Assembly: GCF_046237015.1 (NCBI RefSeq)
Contig: NZ_JBJYIN010000008.1
Span: 147,516-211,515 of the forward strand
Direction of reading: 5' to 3'
Source: JBJYIN01 sp046237015
GTDB taxonomy: Bacteria; Pseudomonadota; Gammaproteobacteria; Enterobacterales; Enterobacteriaceae
DNA: 64,000 nucleotides
How positions within the stretch are numbered: position 1 is the first letter of the stretch; each line of letters starts with the position of its first letter. The notes below the pieces were generated by a model. The model did no database searches. It worked only from the letters and a program-made list of their open reading frames with translations, and had not been told where the DNA came from. This document shows positions 9,504-18,061 of this stretch, in pieces. The translations under genes were made by a program, and so were the position numbers.

Positions 9504-9725
9504 TCAGGAGACCGCTTCGCTTACCAGTGGCACAATCAGGCTGGCATGATTACCTTTGGGTCCTTGGTGAACATCAAACCTGACGACTTGCCCGGCTTTT
9601 AGCGTCCGGTATCCGTCCATTTGAATCGTTGAGTAGTGGGCAAAGATATCTTCACCGCCGCCTTCAGGACAGATAAAGCCAAAGCCTTTGGCGTTATTGA
9701 ACCATTTAACAGTACCTGTCTCCAT
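9504..9725 (-). CDS. cspD: Cold-shock-like protein CspD
   Basis: Stationary-phase, starvation-induced member of the CspA family that binds single-stranded DNA and inhibits replication in E. coli. The 73-residue single cold-shock domain has RNP1 KGFGFI and RNP2 DIFAHYS. CspD-specific features are the N-terminal METGTVKWFNNAKG and a tail after VPL (VSEAVS). Adjacent divergent clpS-clpA is the conserved neighbourhood. Translation starts at the ATG at 9725. Confidence 0.94.
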   Translation of the reverse strand: METGTVKWFNNAKGFGFICPEGGGEDIFAHYSTIQMDGYRTLKAGQVVRFDVHQGPKGNHASLIVPLVSEAVS

Positions 9726-10074
9726 GCATTGACATCCTTCGCAAGAGCGTTCTTTTAAGTAATTGAGGTGTGGTTATTTGGTTAACGTGGATACAAATTG
9801 ATTAAAACCTCATCAATTCACATTACACTTTAGTGAAATCGATCTTTGCGTCAAGCGATCTGCATTTAAGGAGTGAAGGGAGTTTTTCAAAGTATGATGC
9901 AGATAACGCTATTGATGATGGTAGGTTAGAGGAACATAGCGAATCCGCGAGATGACAACGATTGATTTTTTGCTTTCTGACCACCATTTCGTTACCTGGA
10001 TGGTAAAATAAAAACCATACGTGCTACTGTAAACATAGTGCACATTTTGATACTGAAATGACGTTGGGCAGAGA
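9726..10074. promoter_or_regulatory. Divergent cspD / clpS intergenic region
   Basis: This 349-base AT-rich stretch has no credible gene. It must hold the cspD promoter (leftward) and the clpS-clpA promoter (rightward). Short open frames on the minus strand at 9909-10189 run into clpS and look like noise. No operator could be assigned with confidence. Confidence 0.5.
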
Positions 10075-10395
10075 ATGGGAAACGAGGATATAGGGTCACA
10101 ATCAGAACAGCAAATTGCCGATCGGCATAAAGAAAAACTACAGCCTCCATCAATGTATAAGGTACTGTTAAACAATGATGATTATACACCGATGGAATTT
10201 GTTATTGACGTTCTGCAAAAGTTCTTTTCTTATGACATTGAACGTGCAACGCAACTGATGTTAACGGTGCATTATCAGGGAAAAGCGATTTGTGGCGTAT
10301 TCAGTGCGGAAGTGGCTGAGACAAAAGTGGTACAAGTTAATCGTTATGCCAGAGAAAATGAGCATCCGTTGCTCTGTACGCTGGAAAAAGCCTGA
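10075..10395 (+). CDS. clpS: ATP-dependent Clp protease adaptor ClpS
   Basis: N-recognin that delivers substrates with N-terminal Leu, Phe, Trp or Tyr to ClpAP. The 106-residue length equals E. coli ClpS. The first 25 residues are divergent and flexible, as expected for the extension that engages ClpA. The folded core PSMYKVLLNNDDYTPMEFVIDVL and the pocket block VHYQGKAICGVF are conserved, ending in ARENEHPLLCTLEKA. It precedes clpA by 29 bases. The aat gene nearby encodes the transferase that makes such N-degrons, so both halves of the pathway are in this window. Confidence 0.95.
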   Translation: MGNEDIGSQSEQQIADRHKEKLQPPSMYKVLLNNDDYTPMEFVIDVLQKFFSYDIERATQLMLTVHYQGKAICGVFSAEVAETKVVQVNRYARENEHPLLCTLEKA

Positions 10396-10424
10396 AGTCA
10401 GGCAATTTATTGGGGGAGGTGCCT

Positions 10425-12704
10425 ATGCTCAATCAAGAACTGGAACTCAGTCTCAACATGGCTTTCGCCAGAGCGCGTGAGCACCGACATGAGTTTATGA
10501 CCGTGGAGCATTTGCTGTTGGCTCTGCTCAGTAACCCGGCCGCGCGTGAAGCACTGGAGGCCTGTACGGTCGATTTAGCCGCACTACGCCAGGAGCTAGA
10601 AGCATTCATTGAACAAACCACACCAACGCTACCGCAGAGCGATGAGGAGCGTGAGACACAACCGACGCTCAGTTTCCAACGTGTGTTGCAACGTGCCGTT
10701 TTTCATGTTCAGTCATCGGGGCGCAGCGAAGTCTCCGGGGCGAACGTGTTGGTTGCCATTTTCAGCGAGCAAGAATCCCAGGCTGCTTACCTGTTGCGTA
10801 AACATGATGTGAGTCGCCTTGATGTTGTGAATTTTATTTCTCACGGTACACGTAAAGAAGAGTCCGGACAGGCTCCGAGTCCGGAAACCCCTGTCAATGA
10901 AGAACAGGCCGGAGGGGAAGACCGTATGGAAAACTTCACCACCAATCTTAATCAATTGGCCCGCGTTGGCGGCATCGATCCCCTTATCGGACGTGAGAAG
11001 GAATTAGAGAGAACGGTTCAGGTATTGTGCCGCCGCCGCAAGAATAACCCTCTGTTGGTGGGAGAGTCTGGCGTAGGTAAAACAGCGATAGCTGAAGGTC
11101 TCGCATGGCGAATTGTACAAGGCGATGTGCCGGAGGTTATGGCTGATGCCACGATTTATTCACTCGATATTGGCTCCCTGTTAGCCGGGACGAAATACCG
11201 TGGTGATTTCGAGAAGCGTTTCAAGGCGTTGCTAAAACAGTTGGAGCAGGATAAGAACAGCATTCTGTTTATCGATGAAATCCACACGATCATTGGTGCT
11301 GGGGCAGCCTCTGGTGGGCAGGTCGATGCGGCAAACTTGATCAAACCTCTGCTTTCCAGCGGTAAAATTCGTGTCATTGGTTCCACAACGTATCAGGAAT
11401 TCAGCAATATTTTTGAAAAGGATCGTGCGTTGGCCCGTCGTTTTCAGAAAATCGATATTACTGAACCCAGTGTGGATGAAACCGTACAGATTATTAACGG
11501 TTTGAAGCCTAAATATGAAGCGCATCACGATGTGCGTTACACGGCAAAGGCCGTTCGTGCGGCCGTGGAACTGGCGGTGAAATATATCAACGATCGCCAT
11601 TTGCCTGACAAGGCGATTGACGTGATTGATGAGGCTGGTGCGCGCAGTCGTCTCATGCCCGTGAGTAAACGCAAGAAAACGGTCAATGTGGCGGATATCG
11701 AGTCTGTTGTGGCGCGTATTGCGCGTATTCCAGAAAAAACAGTATCGGCTAGCGATCGCGATGTGTTGAGGAATCTCAGTGACCGTCTGAAAATGTTGGT
11801 ATTCGGTCAGGATAAAGCGATTGAAGCCTTATCGGAATCTATCAAGATGAGCCGGGCTGGATTGGGTCAGGAACGCAAGCCGGTTGGGTCTTTCCTGTTC
11901 GCTGGTCCGACGGGGGTGGGTAAAACAGAAGTGACTTTACAGTTGGCTAAGGCGCTGGATATTGAACTGCTTCGTTTTGATATGTCTGAGTATATGGAAC
12001 GCCACACCGTCAGCCGTCTGATTGGTGCGCCTCCGGGATATGTTGGTTATGATCAAGGCGGTTTACTCACCGATGCCGTGATTAAACATCCGCATTCAGT
12101 GTTATTGCTTGATGAGATCGAAAAAGCGCACCCTGACGTGTTTAACCTTCTGCTACAGGTCATGGATAACGGGACGTTAACGGATAATAACGGGCGCAAG
12201 GCAGATTTCCGCAACGTTATTGTGGTCATGACTACGAACGCGGGTGTACGTGAAACGCAGCGTAAATCTATCGGTATTATCCATCAGGATAACAGTAGCG
12301 ATGCGATGGAAGAGATCAAGAAGGTGTTTACGCCGGAGTTTCGTAACCGACTTGATGGCATCATCTGGTTCAATCATTTGTCGCCTGAAGTGATTCAGCA
12401 GGTGGTGGATAAATTCATTGTTGAGCTGCAAGCCCAATTGGATGCGAAAGGCGTGTCGCTGGAAGTCAGTGATGAGGCCCGTGATTGGCTGGCAGAAAAA
12501 GGCTATGACAAAGCCATGGGCGCACGTCCAATGGCGCGTGTAATGCAGGAGAACCTGAAAAAACCGTTGGCGAACGAGTTGCTCTTTGGTTCATTAGTCG
12601 ATGGTGGTTCGGTCAAAGTTGAACTGGATAAATCGGCTCAACAGTTAACTTATGGTTTCCAGAGTGCACAGAAACGTAAAGCCGATGAGGGCGCGGTTCA
12701 CTAG
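10425..12704 (+). CDS. clpA: ATP-dependent Clp protease ATP-binding subunit ClpA
   Basis: Hexameric AAA+ unfoldase of the ClpAP protease, 759 residues against 758 in E. coli. It has an N-domain (1-140), a D1 ATPase with Walker A GESGVGKT near residue 213 and Walker B ILFIDEIHT, and a D2 ATPase with Walker A GPTGVGKT near residue 494 and VLLLDEIEKAHPD. The ClpP-docking tripeptide reads IGI (SIGIIHQD) where E. coli has IGL. The ATG at 10425 follows a strong GGGGGAGG ribosome site; a TTG five codons earlier overlaps that site and is rejected. A terminator follows at 12763. Confidence 0.96.
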   Translation: MLNQELELSLNMAFARAREHRHEFMTVEHLLLALLSNPAAREALEACTVDLAALRQELEAFIEQTTPTLPQSDEERETQPTLSFQRVLQRAVFHVQSSGRSEVSGANVLVAIFSEQESQAAYLLRKHDVSRLDVVNFISHGTRKEESGQAPSPETPVNEEQAGGEDRMENFTTNLNQLARVGGIDPLIGREKELERTVQVLCRRRKNNPLLVGESGVGKTAIAEGLAWRIVQGDVPEVMADATIYSLDIGSLLAGTKYRGDFEKRFKALLKQLEQDKNSILFIDEIHTIIGAGAASGGQVDAANLIKPLLSSGKIRVIGSTTYQEFSNIFEKDRALARRFQKIDITEPSVDETVQIINGLKPKYEAHHDVRYTAKAVRAAVELAVKYINDRHLPDKAIDVIDEAGARSRLMPVSKRKKTVNVADIESVVARIARIPEKTVSASDRDVLRNLSDRLKMLVFGQDKAIEALSESIKMSRAGLGQERKPVGSFLFAGPTGVGKTEVTLQLAKALDIELLRFDMSEYMERHTVSRLIGAPPGYVGYDQGGLLTDAVIKHPHSVLLLDEIEKAHPDVFNLLLQVMDNGTLTDNNGRKADFRNVIVVMTTNAGVRETQRKSIGIIHQDNSSDAMEEIKKVFTPEFRNRLDGIIWFNHLSPEVIQQVVDKFIVELQAQLDAKGVSLEVSDEARDWLAEKGYDKAMGARPMARVMQENLKKPLANELLFGSLVDGGSVKVELDKSAQQLTYGFQSAQKRKADEGAVH

Positions 12705-12762
12705 TGTGATGAGCTGATTATTGGTTCATCTCTCCCGTGAAGGCGCTGTCTTTTATATACCC

Positions 12763-12791
12763 ATCCCCGATGCATTCGTCGGGGATTTTTT
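12763..12791 (+). terminator. Rho-independent terminator after clpA
   Basis: A perfect eight-base stem, ATCCCCGA / TCGGGGAT, with a loop of eight bases is followed by TTTTTTA. It lies 58 bases after the clpA stop. Confidence 0.85.
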
Positions 12792-12859
12792 ATGTTGGGT
12801 CATCCTTGGCAATGACCACACAGCCTCTATCGTAATAAAACAATCTTTTTAGGGAAAAA

Positions 12860-14485
12860 ATGATGCATAGGTATTACAGCAAACAGGATGTCATGGCATT
12901 GATCGCACGAGCACAAACCGGAGACGTTGAGGCTTGGTTCGAACTTAGCAGCATGCATACGTCATTGAGTTGTTTGGGAAGTACGGCAGATTCAGTGTCC
13001 GAGACTACGGTGATAACGACTCGGGAGGACGCACAGGCACTAACGGCACGCCTGCTGGATTATTCTGCCAAGCGTCGAGCATTCCTTGAAAAGCATGGCG
13101 CTGGTGATGAGCTTGTACAGGCTTGCCATATCACCGATTTTTTCGATCTGATGCTGGTTCAGCGCAAATATGCTTTCGAAAGGGATGGTCGCTGGCAGGT
13201 GGAAGATCGCGCACCTGAAGACGGAGAGGCGGGACGCTGGTGCATCGATGTCTATGCTATCTTCCATGCTGGTAACGGACAGCATCATGCCTGCGTGATG
13301 TTACCGTTATCTGCTCAGACGCCTGTCGGACTGACGCATCAAAACGATGCCTATATCATTGAGGGCGAACAGGGCGCACCGTATGTTATCCGCATATGGA
13401 ATCTGTTGTCTTATATCATCGACCAGGAATTGCTCCCACCAGTTGCAACCGAGGAGGAGATAGAAACCTTTTTTCTCGATACGCTGATTGAAAATCCCCG
13501 TCCCATTGTGTTGCCTGATTTGGGAACCTTTGAATTTGCACTTGATGCAAAGAAATTTTACGGCACGCTGAATGTGAATGGCGATCGTGTGCGAATTGAG
13601 ATACCCAGAGCGGATCGTCCGGTTGTCATTGAAATTATTGAGCAGTTTGCCAGGCAATGTGCCCGACAGGAGCAGTCCGCCCGCCGTTATATTATGCAAC
13701 AGTGGTCAGCATTGTGTGGTGCTGCTGGTGATGGTACGGTTCCGAATGCGGAAACGATGCCAGACCGTTTGCATCTACGGGAGGTATCGCTGAAGCGGAA
13801 TGGCAGCAGTCAGTGGACATATGGTATAGGCGACGATGAAGATGGGCGCTTGACGGTAGAAGCGATTAATAAACGCTTCAAGTTGACCGGCCTGCAATGC
13901 CGTTCTGGAGTGCCTGAAGCATTAAGCGAGCATGTACGGTTATTTGCCGCAGAGCAAGCTGGTGCTTTCTGGAATGGTATATGGCAAGCGACGGATTGTA
14001 CTGATGTGTTACCTATCGCGGATTTTGTGTCTGCATTGCATTTGTTAGCGGTCAAGCTGGATGACAAAAAACGCTTGTTGTTCACGTTTGAAACGGCTGG
14101 TGAGATCGGTTGTGGTATTGAGATAGCCTATACGGCTCGCTACGGTTGTAAGCTGGTGCGGCAATTTGTACGCATTGAAGCTGTTTCAGATAAGGCGATT
14201 GCTCCCCATTGCGAAATTGCTGCCCGTTTACGGCAACTGGAAACAAAAGCTCGCCAACAAGCAGCCAAGGACTTATTGATATTCTGGAACGAAGATTGGC
14301 GAGATGTCGATTTTGAAGACGAATTGACCGCTGAGCAGTTTGCGGCGCAGTTGGTGCTGCAAGACATCGTATTTGAAGGCCAGAAAAAACTGGCGTTGGA
14401 GTACGTTATTTCGGAGCCGCCGATTTCAGTTAATATCAGTTGTACGCCACAGCGTGGTTTTGTTTACGCTTCACTGGGAGAGTAA
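12860..14485 (+). CDS. Hypothetical protein with duplicated DUF2262-like C-terminal modules
   Basis: I do not recognise this 541-residue acidic, soluble protein. It has no signal peptide or membrane segment. The C-terminal half holds two copies of a module of about 75 residues. Copy one (about residues 358-437) has AGAFWNGIW, ADFVSALHLLAVKLDDKKRLLFTF and CGIEIAYTARYG. Copy two (about 462-541) has LLIFWNEDW, AEQFAAQLVLQDIVFEGQKKLALEYV and SVNISCTPQRG. A related start may occur near residue 218 (LPDLGTFEFALDAKKFYGTL). The pattern recalls the DUF2262 family, seen in immunity-like proteins; this is from memory. Two ATGs open the frame after AGGGA. It lies between clpA and infA, where E. coli has no such gene, so it looks accessory. 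Confidence 0.7.
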   Translation: MMHRYYSKQDVMALIARAQTGDVEAWFELSSMHTSLSCLGSTADSVSETTVITTREDAQALTARLLDYSAKRRAFLEKHGAGDELVQACHITDFFDLMLVQRKYAFERDGRWQVEDRAPEDGEAGRWCIDVYAIFHAGNGQHHACVMLPLSAQTPVGLTHQNDAYIIEGEQGAPYVIRIWNLLSYIIDQELLPPVATEEEIETFFLDTLIENPRPIVLPDLGTFEFALDAKKFYGTLNVNGDRVRIEIPRADRPVVIEIIEQFARQCARQEQSARRYIMQQWSALCGAAGDGTVPNAETMPDRLHLREVSLKRNGSSQWTYGIGDDEDGRLTVEAINKRFKLTGLQCRSGVPEALSEHVRLFAAEQAGAFWNGIWQATDCTDVLPIADFVSALHLLAVKLDDKKRLLFTFETAGEIGCGIEIAYTARYGCKLVRQFVRIEAVSDKAIAPHCEIAARLRQLETKARQQAAKDLLIFWNEDWRDVDFEDELTAEQFAAQLVLQDIVFEGQKKLALEYVISEPPISVNISCTPQRGFVYASLGE

Positions 14486-14491
14486 CAACAG

Positions 14492-15097
14492 TTAGTGATC
14501 TTGGATATGGGACGTGGTATCGACCATATCCTGACGTACCTTCATCAGCGCAAATCCCAACAAATTTAGACCGCGCCATAGAGTAGGGTTGCTTGCTCGC
14601 GCGTCATCTTGAGCGAGTCCAATCCCCCAAATACGATCTACAGGGCTCGCTTCGACCAGAATACGTGATTTTGTTTGTACCAGATAGTCACGTAGTTTAG
14701 GGTTTTGACTGAATTTAGCTTGATTAGCCCGTACTACGATGTTGAAACGTTGAGCTAGCCATTCGGTATCAACAAAATCTCGAACTTGCCGGCCCAGATC
14801 TTTGGCTGCTCCCGGTGTGGACGCTAGCAGAATTTTTTGGCGGGTGGGTTCGTCGTTAAAAAGACGGGCTTTTTCCGCCATCATAAAATGTTCAGCACTA
14901 GGATAGTGATCACCATCGACCACAAAAGGGGCGCAGAACCATTGGCTGAAGCAACTGGCCGTTACATCGGATTTATCGGATCGGTGGCCCCAGAAAAAAA
15001 TGTATTTGAGTTTTTCACCTTGACTGAAACGCTGCTGCAGCGCAGTTAAGTACTGAGTATCGTCAACTCGTGGGAAACTTTTGCTGTAGTGATTCAT
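14492..15097 (-). CDS. NADAR family protein (YbiA/RibX-like N-glycosidase)
   Basis: Predicted N-glycosidase of the NADAR fold. E. coli YbiA and plant relatives hydrolyse reactive riboflavin-pathway intermediates, and other members act on ADP-ribose derivatives. The 201-residue protein has the family blocks YIFFWGHR, SCFSQWFCAPFVVDG, YPSAEHFMMAEKARLF, NPKLRDYLVQT and the signature DRIWGIGL near the C-terminus, ending with NLLGFALMKVR. It is 40 residues longer than YbiA, mostly at the two ends. It converges with the preceding hypothetical gene (six bases apart) and follows infA. Which substrate it uses cannot be told from sequence. Confidence 0.85.
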   Translation of the reverse strand: MNHYSKSFPRVDDTQYLTALQQRFSQGEKLKYIFFWGHRSDKSDVTASCFSQWFCAPFVVDGDHYPSAEHFMMAEKARLFNDEPTRQKILLASTPGAAKDLGRQVRDFVDTEWLAQRFNIVVRANQAKFSQNPKLRDYLVQTKSRILVEASPVDRIWGIGLAQDDARASNPTLWRGLNLLGFALMKVRQDMVDTTSHIQDH

Positions 15098-15154
15098 GGA
15101 TAACCCGGAATAATATGGTCAATGACTGTGGTTTCTACTGAGTAATGTGGCATA

Positions 15155-15189
15155 AACACAACAACCCTTGCCGATAACGGAAAGGGTTG
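15155..15189 (-). terminator. Rho-independent terminator after infA
   Basis: Read leftward, the hairpin CAACCCTT ... AAGGGTTG has a perfect eight-base stem and a 12-base loop, followed by TTGTGTTTATG. It lies about 50 bases past the infA stop and separates infA from the NADAR gene. Confidence 0.75.
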
Positions 15190-15241
15190 CGGAGATAGGA
15201 CATCCTCGGAAATCGCTGAAGGTCAGCGATGGGCGAACCGG

Positions 15242-15460
15242 TTAACGGCTGCGGAAGACAATGCGGCCTTTGCTCAGGTCGTACGGGGTCAGCTCTACAG
15301 TGACTTTGTCACCCGTCAGGATGCGGATATAGTTTTTACGCATTTTACCGGAGATATGAGCGGTAACCACGTGCCCGTTTTCCAATTCAACGCGGAACAT
15401 GGTATTGGGCAGCGTATCAAGCACGGTGCCTTGCATTTCAATATTGTCTTCTTTGGCCAT
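15242..15460 (-). CDS. infA: Translation initiation factor IF-1
   Basis: Essential 72-residue OB-fold (S1-like) protein that binds the ribosomal A site during initiation. The sequence starts MAKEDNIEMQGTVLDTLPN and ends YDLSKGRIVFRSR, essentially identical to E. coli IF-1. It lies 117 bases downstream of aat, as in E. coli. Confidence 0.98.
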   Translation of the reverse strand: MAKEDNIEMQGTVLDTLPNTMFRVELENGHVVTAHISGKMRKNYIRILTGDKVTVELTPYDLSKGRIVFRSR

Positions 15461-15577
15461 CGAATCCTCTAGGTCTAACTACCTTTGTTTTTTTAACCGG
15501 CAAGATAATGCCGAAAAACCCACATTATGTAAAGAAGCGTTCATAAGCAGAATGTTGTTTACGAACGATGCATTTCT

Positions 15578-16282
15578 CTATCGTATGGGTTCCGCCAATA
15601 TTTGGGGTACCCAACAACGGTCAACAACAGGGATATCCCGTAGCTGAAAAAGAAACTGTAAAAAGTGTTCGCGGGGTATTTCACGAACGCCCAATGAGGC
15701 GGTATGTGCATTCAATACCTGACAATCAATCAACCTACCGCCGCAATCGGTAAAATGTTGTTGGAACGTCAGCAAGGCATACTTGGAAGCATTCTCTGCG
15801 AGACTGAACATGGATTCGCCGCAAAACAAACTGCCTTGTGCGATACCGTATAGTCCACCAACAAGTGCGCTATTCTGCCACACTTCGACAGAATGTGCTT
15901 GTCCAGACTGATGAAGTTCGCAATAAGCAGCGATAATTTCCGGTGTAATCCAGGTTCCACCTTCGTGTTCGCGTGAACAGGCCGTAATCACGTCGTTAAA
16001 GGCACGATTTATCGTGACAGAATAATCATGCTTACGCAGAAATTTTTTTAGACTACGGCTAATGTGAAACTCATTAGGAAATAACACCGCACGAGGATCG
16101 GGTGACCACCATAAAATTGGTTCACCAGGAGAATACCAGGGAAAAATTCCCTGCCGATAGGCGGTTTTTAATCGGACAGGGGAGAGATCGCCACCAAATG
16201 CCAATAGTCCGTTTGGTTCATGCAATGCATAACCCGGTTCGGGAAAATGAAGCGGATCAGATGAAAGTTGATACAGTTGCAT
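15578..16282 (-). CDS. aat: Leucyl/phenylalanyl-tRNA--protein transferase
   Basis: Transfers Leu or Phe from aminoacyl-tRNA to proteins with N-terminal Arg or Lys, creating N-degrons read by ClpS. The 234-residue length equals the E. coli enzyme. Conserved blocks are FPEPGYALHEPNGLLAFGGDL, YRQGIFPWYSPGEPILWWSPDPRAVL, GTWITPEIIAAYCELH, HSVEVWQ and GLYGIAQGSLFCGESMFS. It follows cydC by 11 bases and so ends the cydD-cydC-aat operon. Confidence 0.96.
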   Translation of the reverse strand: MQLYQLSSDPLHFPEPGYALHEPNGLLAFGGDLSPVRLKTAYRQGIFPWYSPGEPILWWSPDPRAVLFPNEFHISRSLKKFLRKHDYSVTINRAFNDVITACSREHEGGTWITPEIIAAYCELHQSGQAHSVEVWQNSALVGGLYGIAQGSLFCGESMFSLAENASKYALLTFQQHFTDCGGRLIDCQVLNAHTASLGVREIPREHFLQFLFQLRDIPVVDRCWVPQILAEPIR

Positions 16283-16293
16283 AACGTTTTAGG

Positions 16294-18060
16294 TTAGACC
16301 CCATGAGAATCAATAGTCTGGCGGAATTGCCAGTAACGTCCCTGTTGCTGGATGAGTGCCTGATGGCTACCTTCCTCAATAATCTGGCCGCCATCCATGA
16401 TGCAAATGCGATCCATGGAATCGAGGTCATACAAACGGTGAGTGATGACAATGAGCGTCTTTCCTGCACAATGTTGACGCAGTAATCGCAATATTCGCCG
16501 TTCGGTTTCAGCATCCAGACCTTCGGTTGGCTCATCAAGAAGCACTAGCGGTGCGGAGTGCAACAATGCCCGAGCAAGACCGATACGGCGCTGTTCTCCG
16601 CCAGAAAGTTGGCGGCCTCCTTCTCCATACCAACCGTTCAGCCCCTCATTCTCCAGAAGCCTCTCCAGGCCGACTTGTTGCAATACCTCAACAAGCTGCA
16701 TATCACTGGCATCGGGCGCTGCGAGGGTGAGATTGTCACGCAACGTAGCGCTGAACAGGTGTACGCGTTGTGGGACGACGCTCATCATGGCGCGTAATTC
16801 ATTTTCTGCCCAGGATGAAAGTGGCTGGCCATTTAATAGAATTGTGCCTTGATCGCTGTCCCAGGCGCGGGTAAGCAGTTGCAGTAGGGTGGATTTGCCA
16901 CACCCTGTACGGCCAAGCAGTGCAATGTGTTCGCCAGCCTGAATATTCAATGAAATTCCCTGTAAGACGGGTAAAGGCTGTTCGGGGTAGGTAAAACCGA
17001 CGTTATGCAAAACTAACGCTGCCTCTGGCACGGCTGATGGCCCCTGTTCAGGAAATGTCACCATCGGTGTTTGACGGATGAGGTGATCGACCCTTGCGGC
17101 GGACGCGATCACCTGTCCCATATGTTGAAAAGCGCCTGCGACGGGAGTGAGTGCCTCAAAAAGCGCCAGAGAGGCAAAAACGAAGAGTGCAATCAGTGCG
17201 CCAGGTTGCGTATCACCGCCAACGCCGTCTGCAGCGAGCCATAGCATCAGGGTGACGGTCAGCCCGCTGCACATAATCATTATCGCCTGTGAGAGTCCGG
17301 TTAAGTTAGTCTGCTGTTTCTGACGCTGTAGCCATTCGCTTTCCAGGGTTGCTAGCTGCTGACGAAATATTGACAACGCGCCAAATACCGTCAATTCAGC
17401 CTGACCCTGTAACCAGGTAGTCAGTTGCGTTCGATATTGTGCTCGTAGCGCGGTCAAATCATGCCCGATCGTTTTACCGGCCCGATAAAATACGACAGGA
17501 AGAATAAACCACAGCGCCAGCGTGATGGCACATAGCGTCAAGGCCAGTGAGGTATCCAGCCAACTGAGGCCGTAAGAGACCAGGAGAATGACTAATAACG
17601 CACTGACCAGAGGGGAAATAACGCGCAGATACAAATGGTCGAGTGTATCCACATCGGCGACCAGACGATTTAAGAGTTCTGCCTGACGAAAGCGTGCGAT
17701 GCCCCCCGGGGACAGCGGAAGAATACGAGAAAAGGTAAAAACGCGCAGATGCTGCAAGACACGGAAAGTCGCATCGTGGCTAACCAACCGTTCAGCATAA
17801 CGTCCTGCCGTGCGGGTAATCGCAGCTCCCCGGACGCCAGCGGCAGGCAGCATATAGTTGAACGTAAGAAGGCCCGCAATACCCGCCAGCGCAGCGCCGG
17901 CTAAAAACCAGCCGGACAAGGTAAGTAGGGCGATGCTAGCCAATAGCGTAAAAATCGCCAGAACGACCCCGAGGCTTAATCGCCAAATATGGCGTCGATA
18001 GAGGGCAAGAAAGGGCTTTAATACTTGTCTTGTCGTTCTGGATGTTGTGACATCGGACAT
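16294..18060 (-). CDS. cydC: Heterodimeric ABC exporter subunit CydC
   Basis: One half of the CydDC inner-membrane exporter of cysteine and glutathione, needed to assemble cytochrome bd. The 588-residue protein has six transmembrane segments in the first 330 residues (for example LSLGVVLAIFTLLASIALL). The nucleotide-binding domain has Walker A GRTGCGKS, signature LSGGEQRRIGLARAL, Walker B LVLLDEPTEGLD and the switch histidine VITHRLYD. One base separates it from the cydD stop, so the two are translationally coupled. Confidence 0.95.
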   Translation of the reverse strand: MSDVTTSRTTRQVLKPFLALYRRHIWRLSLGVVLAIFTLLASIALLTLSGWFLAGAALAGIAGLLTFNYMLPAAGVRGAAITRTAGRYAERLVSHDATFRVLQHLRVFTFSRILPLSPGGIARFRQAELLNRLVADVDTLDHLYLRVISPLVSALLVILLVSYGLSWLDTSLALTLCAITLALWFILPVVFYRAGKTIGHDLTALRAQYRTQLTTWLQGQAELTVFGALSIFRQQLATLESEWLQRQKQQTNLTGLSQAIMIMCSGLTVTLMLWLAADGVGGDTQPGALIALFVFASLALFEALTPVAGAFQHMGQVIASAARVDHLIRQTPMVTFPEQGPSAVPEAALVLHNVGFTYPEQPLPVLQGISLNIQAGEHIALLGRTGCGKSTLLQLLTRAWDSDQGTILLNGQPLSSWAENELRAMMSVVPQRVHLFSATLRDNLTLAAPDASDMQLVEVLQQVGLERLLENEGLNGWYGEGGRQLSGGEQRRIGLARALLHSAPLVLLDEPTEGLDAETERRILRLLRQHCAGKTLIVITHRLYDLDSMDRICIMDGGQIIEEGSHQALIQQQGRYWQFRQTIDSHGV

Positions 18061-18061
18061 A

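Noticed and set aside
15098..15241. Search for a tRNA-Ser (serW) near infA as in E. coli
   Set aside because: The GGTTCG-like words present do not fold into a cloverleaf; the region is explained by the infA terminator.
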